Shown in pieces: positions 13,394 through 16,504 of a stretch of DNA of 16,504 nt. This DNA is from Acidocella sp. (GTDB lineage: Bacteria; Pseudomonadota; Alphaproteobacteria; Acetobacterales; Acetobacteraceae), in assembly GCA_029077775.1 (NCBI GenBank), contig JAQNCU010000018.1, positions 1-16,504 of the forward strand, written 5' to 3'. The notes below the pieces were generated by a model that was given only the letters and a program-made list of their open reading frames with translations, made no database searches and had not been told where the DNA came from. Each line of letters opens with the position of its first letter. Within the stretch, counting starts at the first letter, position 1. Made by a program: the position numbers and the translations under genes.

Positions 13394-14988
13394 CGGATCT
13401 TGGTGCCGGGGGGTTGGGGCGCAGCGCGCGCTTCTGGCTGGCCAGATTGCAGAATTGGCGGCCCCAAAGCGGCCCGGATGCCCCGGCGCTGGGCTTGCGT
13501 GACCCCTGGCCCGGCGACCCGAGCCGGGGGGCGCGGCTGATCAAAGGCGAGCTGGAGGTTGGCGGCACGGTGCTGGCGCTGAAAGCGGGCGTGTTCCACG
13601 CCGCGTCGGCCACCGGGGCGATGCTTGCGCATGTGCACGGGTTTATCTGGCTGCGGGATTTGCGCGCCCTGGGGACCGATGCCGCGCGGGCGCGGGCGCG
13701 GGCGCTGGTGCTGGATTTTATCGAAACCCCGATGCTGGACCAGGCTGCGCTCAGCCCGGATATCATCGGGGCGCGGTTGGCGGCGTGGCTGGGGCATTAT
13801 GATTTTTTCGCGGCTTCAGCCGATGATGAATTCCGCCAGGCGCTGATGAGCCGTCTGGTGATGGATGCGCGCCGCCTGTCGGCGGCATTGCCCAGTGAAA
13901 TGCTCGATGCGCGCGCGCTGACGGCGCTGAAGGGGCTGGCGGCGGCGAGCGTGGCGATGCCCGAGCATGCGGCGTATCTGCCGCGCGTGCTGAAATTTCT
14001 CGGCCCCGAGCTTGCCCGTCAGATTGCCCCCGATGGCAGCCATGGCGAGCGTAGCCCGGCGGCGTGTCTGGGGTTGTTGCAGGATTTGACGGAAACCCGC
14101 GCTTTGCTGCAGGCCGCCCAAATCTCGCCGCCGCCGGAGCTGGTCAGTGCGATCGACAAGACCGCCGGGGCGGTGCGCGCGCTGCGGCATGGCGATGGTG
14201 GTTTGGCGCTGTTCAATGGGTCCAAGGAGGATCTCCCCAGCCTTATCGACCTCGTGCTGGCGCAGGCCGGGCGGGCACGCGGCACCATTGCGGACCTGTC
14301 GGGCTGCGGCCTTTACAGGCTGGCGGCGGGCAAGGCGCTGGTGATGATGGATGCCGGGGTGCCCGCTCTGCCCGGCCTGGACAGGCTGGCCCATGCGGGC
14401 ACGCTGAGTTTTGAATTCTCCTGGGCCAAGGAGCGGATCATCGTGAATTGCGGGGCGGCGCCGACGAGCGGGGGCCCGTGGCGTGATGCCCTGCGGGGTA
14501 CGTCTGCGCATTCCACGCTGAGCATCGCGGATGTGTCGTCCTCAGAGATTATGCAAAGCGGGCTGGGCCGCCGCCCGCGCGTGGTGAATGCCGAACGCCA
14601 GGAGGCCGGAAATGCGGCCTGGGTGGAGGCGAACCATGATGGCTGGGGACAATTATTCGGTGCGATCCATCACCGCCGGATCGGCTTGTTTGCCACCGGC
14701 GAGGAATTACAGGGCGAGGATTTGATCGAGGCGGCGCAGCCTCAGCCCTTTAACATCAGATTCCATTTGCACCCGAATATCAGCGCCAGCCTGCAACAGG
14801 ACCAGGGGGCGGTGATTTTGCGCACCGCCTCCGGCGTTGGGTTCCGGTTGCGGGCGGAGGGGGCTGAGATAAGGGTGGAGGAGAGCGTATATCTTGGCCA
14901 TGCCGCACCACGCCGGGCCGAGCAGATTGTGCTGGCGGGACACCAGGACGGACCGCAACATGTGAAATGGTCGATTACGAAGATATGA
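13390..14988 (+). CDS. heparinase II/III family protein
   Basis: A 532-aa protein. The N-terminal half (about 10-290) is helical, as expected of an alpha/alpha toroid. The C-terminal part has the heparinase II/III-like domain: LSGCGLYRLAAGKALVMMDAG (from about 303), GTLSFEFSWAKERIIVNCG, GTSAHSTLSIADVSSSE (His374 nearby), ANHDGWGQLFGAIHHRRIGL and FHLHPNISASL. Family members include polysaccharide lyases. In alphaproteobacteria this type is a common chromosomal gene of unproven substrate, so heparin lyase activity should not be assumed. The start ATG at 13390 overlaps the rpe stop as ATGA, indicating translational coupling; a longer frame from 13300 lies within rpe. No signal peptide is visible. 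It is followed by galE after 44 nt. Confidence 0.88.
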   Translation: MTDLGAGGLGRSARFWLARLQNWRPQSGPDAPALGLRDPWPGDPSRGARLIKGELEVGGTVLALKAGVFHAASATGAMLAHVHGFIWLRDLRALGTDAARARARALVLDFIETPMLDQAALSPDIIGARLAAWLGHYDFFAASADDEFRQALMSRLVMDARRLSAALPSEMLDARALTALKGLAAASVAMPEHAAYLPRVLKFLGPELARQIAPDGSHGERSPAACLGLLQDLTETRALLQAAQISPPPELVSAIDKTAGAVRALRHGDGGLALFNGSKEDLPSLIDLVLAQAGRARGTIADLSGCGLYRLAAGKALVMMDAGVPALPGLDRLAHAGTLSFEFSWAKERIIVNCGAAPTSGGPWRDALRGTSAHSTLSIADVSSSEIMQSGLGRRPRVVNAERQEAGNAAWVEANHDGWGQLFGAIHHRRIGLFATGEELQGEDLIEAAQPQPFNIRFHLHPNISASLQQDQGAVILRTASGVGFRLRAEGAEIRVEESVYLGHAAPRRAEQIVLAGHQDGPQHVKWSITKI

Positions 14989-15032
14989 CCGGGGCCAGGA
15001 GCCGTGATGACGATGCGTTGGAGGGTTGAGAA

Positions 15033-16049
15033 ATGGCGCGCGTAATGCTGACAGGTGGCGCTGGGTATATCGCCTCGCACACCGCAACGGTGCTGAGTGA
15101 GCGCGGGCATGAGATTGTGTTGCTGGATAATTTCTCCAACGCCGAGCGCGATGTGCCCGCACGGCTGCGCGGCCTTATTGGGCGGGAGATGCCCGTGATC
15201 GAGGCCGATATCCGCGATGTTGACGCGGTGAGCGCGGCGTTGGCGGCGCATAAGGTTGAGGCCGTGATCCATTTCGCGGCGCTGAAGGCGGTGGGGGAGA
15301 GCGAGGCCGACCCGCTGCTTTATTACGATATCAACATCATTGGCGCGATAAGGCTGTTGCAGGCGATGCAGGCGCAGGGCGTGGCGCGGATCGTGTTTTC
15401 ATCCTCAGCCACGGTGTATGGGCAGCCCGATGCCTCGCCGATCCGCGAGGACGCGCCGACGCGGGTGCAGAATATTTATGGCCGCACCAAGCTGGTGACG
15501 GAAGACCTGATCCGTGATCTGGCGCGCACCGGCAAGCTGCGCGCCGCTGCCAATCTGCGCTATTTCAACCCGGTGGGGGCGCATGCCTCAGCGGTGATCG
15601 GCGAGACCCCGCGCGGGGTGCCGAATAATCTGATGCCCTATATCACGCAGGTGGCGACCGGGGAGCGGCCGTATTTGAACGTGTATGGCAATGATTATGA
15701 GACGCATGATGGCACCGGGGTGCGCGATTATATCCATGTGATGGATCTGGCCGAGGCGCATGCGCTGGCGCTGGAGCATATCCTGGCGAATGATGTGGCG
15801 GTGACGGTGAATTTGGGAACGGGAATTGGCGTTTCCGTGCTCGATCTGGTGGGGGCGTTCGAGCGCGCGACGGGGCGGCGCATTCCCCTGAACATCGCGC
15901 CGCGCCGGGCGGGGGATGTTGCGAGCTACTACGCCGATCCGGCGGCGGCGGCGGCGATTTTTGGCTGGCGGGCGAGGCGCGGCATCGACGATATGTGCCG
16001 CGATGCCTGGGCGTGGCAGGCACGGCGGTCTGGGGTGAATGATTTGTGA
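15033..16049 (+). CDS. galE: UDP-glucose 4-epimerase GalE
   Basis: NAD-dependent short-chain dehydrogenase-type epimerase interconverting UDP-glucose and UDP-galactose; some members also act on UDP-GlcNAc/GalNAc. It is 338 aa, the usual length. The NAD fold is TGGAGYIASH (7-16). The catalytic triad is visible as SSSATVYG (Ser125) and YGRTK (Tyr149, Lys153). GalE hallmarks RYFNPVGAH and DGTGVRDYIHVMDLAEAHALAL are present. The start ATG follows GGAGGG with suitable spacing. Its stop overlaps the start of hpnK as GTGA, so its product may supply nucleotide sugars to hopanoid or surface-polysaccharide synthesis; that link is inference. Confidence 0.96.
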   Translation: MARVMLTGGAGYIASHTATVLSERGHEIVLLDNFSNAERDVPARLRGLIGREMPVIEADIRDVDAVSAALAAHKVEAVIHFAALKAVGESEADPLLYYDINIIGAIRLLQAMQAQGVARIVFSSSATVYGQPDASPIREDAPTRVQNIYGRTKLVTEDLIRDLARTGKLRAAANLRYFNPVGAHASAVIGETPRGVPNNLMPYITQVATGERPYLNVYGNDYETHDGTGVRDYIHVMDLAEAHALALEHILANDVAVTVNLGTGIGVSVLDLVGAFERATGRRIPLNIAPRRAGDVASYYADPAAAAAIFGWRARRGIDDMCRDAWAWQARRSGVNDL

Positions 16050-16504
16050 GCCTGCCGGGGGTTATTTTCACCGCCGATGATTTCGGGCTGAGCCTGGGCG
16101 TGAATGAGGCGGTGGAAGAGGCGCACAGGCATGGGGTGCTGGGCCAGGCGAGCCTGATGGTGGCGGCACCGGAAGCCGAAGATGCGGTGCGCCGCGCGCA
16201 GGCGCAGCCCAGCCTGAATGTCGGGCTGCATCTGGTGCTGGTGGATGGCGACTCCGTGCTCGGGCATGAGAGATTGCCAACGATCACGCAGGGTGACGGG
16301 CGGTTTTCAACCAATCAGGTGGGGTTGGCGGTGAGGTATTTTGTCTCACGCACGGCGCGGCGGGAGCTGGCGGCGGAGATCCACGCGCAATTTGCCGCCT
16401 TTGCCGCCACGGGGCTGACGCTGCACCATGCCGATGCGCATAAGCATATGCATCTGCACCCGGTTGTGGCGGGGATGATGATCAAGATCGGGGCTTCGTT
16501 TGGG
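16046..16504 (+). CDS. hpnK: hopanoid biosynthesis-associated deacetylase HpnK (N-terminal part, cut by window edge)
   Basis: The first 153 residues of a YdjC/ChbG-like carbohydrate deacetylase. HpnK acts in hopanoid side-chain synthesis (deacetylation of GlcNAc-bacteriohopanetetrol made by HpnI). The metal/catalytic motif TADDFG (9-14, Asp11-Asp12) is followed by LSLGVNEAVEEAHRHGVLGQASLMVAA-like sequence, GLHLVLVDG (60-68, His62) and HHADAHKHMHLHP (127-139) with the metal-binding histidines. The start is GTG 16046, overlapping the galE stop. Plain ChbG-type deacetylases are the alternative, but GLHLVLVDG and AHKHMHLHP are the HpnK forms. The C-terminal half is outside the window; hpnI/hpnJ would be expected further on. 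Confidence 0.88.
   Translation, partial: MSLPGVIFTADDFGLSLGVNEAVEEAHRHGVLGQASLMVAAPEAEDAVRRAQAQPSLNVGLHLVLVDGDSVLGHERLPTITQGDGRFSTNQVGLAVRYFVSRTARRELAAEIHAQFAAFAATGLTLHHADAHKHMHLHPVVAGMMIKIGASFG

Overview
This window is ordinary chromosomal DNA from a GC-rich alphaproteobacterium. The gene content fits the Acetobacteraceae/Rhodospirillales side: a pal-cpoB-tilS-ftsH cluster, pheST, two hopanoid-associated genes (hpnN and the start of hpnK), and an rsmB-rpe-heparinase run. The family-level placement is inference from gene content. I see no mobile element, CRISPR array, prophage or toxin-antitoxin pair.

Layout. Positions 1-4162, minus strand: an envelope/housekeeping cluster read right to left as pal, cpoB (ybgF), tilS, ftsH (cut by the left edge). 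A strong hairpin-plus-T-run terminator lies between pal and cpoB. A possible promoter and a weaker hairpin with seven T's lie between tilS and ftsH. Positions 4163-4542: the divergent control region between pal and pheS, with a candidate pal promoter, a 10-bp palindrome and four tandem copies of a 23-bp unit, each able to fold a small GC hairpin. Positions 4543-8064, plus strand: pheS-pheT, the two subunits of phenylalanyl-tRNA synthetase. Positions 8065-11191, minus strand: a YggT-family membrane protein gene, the hopanoid RND transporter gene hpnN, and a small ribbon-helix-helix gene overlapping the end of hpnN. Positions 11327-11402: tRNA-Ala(CGC). Positions 11442-16504, plus strand: rsmB, rpe, a heparinase II/III-family gene, galE, and the first 153 codons of hpnK.

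How the genes work together. Pal and CpoB belong to the Tol-Pal envelope-constriction system. TilS, PheST, tRNA-Ala and RsmB are translation components. FtsH is the membrane quality-control protease. HpnN and HpnK belong to hopanoid transport and side-chain modification; they sit about 5 kb apart on opposite strands. GalE is coupled to HpnK by a GTGA overlap, and the heparinase-family gene is coupled to rpe by an ATGA overlap.

The parts most worth a second look are the repeat array in front of pheS, the hairpin in the ftsH leader, the about 26-residue extra segment in PheT, the overlapping hpnN/ribbon-helix-helix pair and the galE-hpnK coupling. Nothing here amounts to a clearly new multi-gene system.
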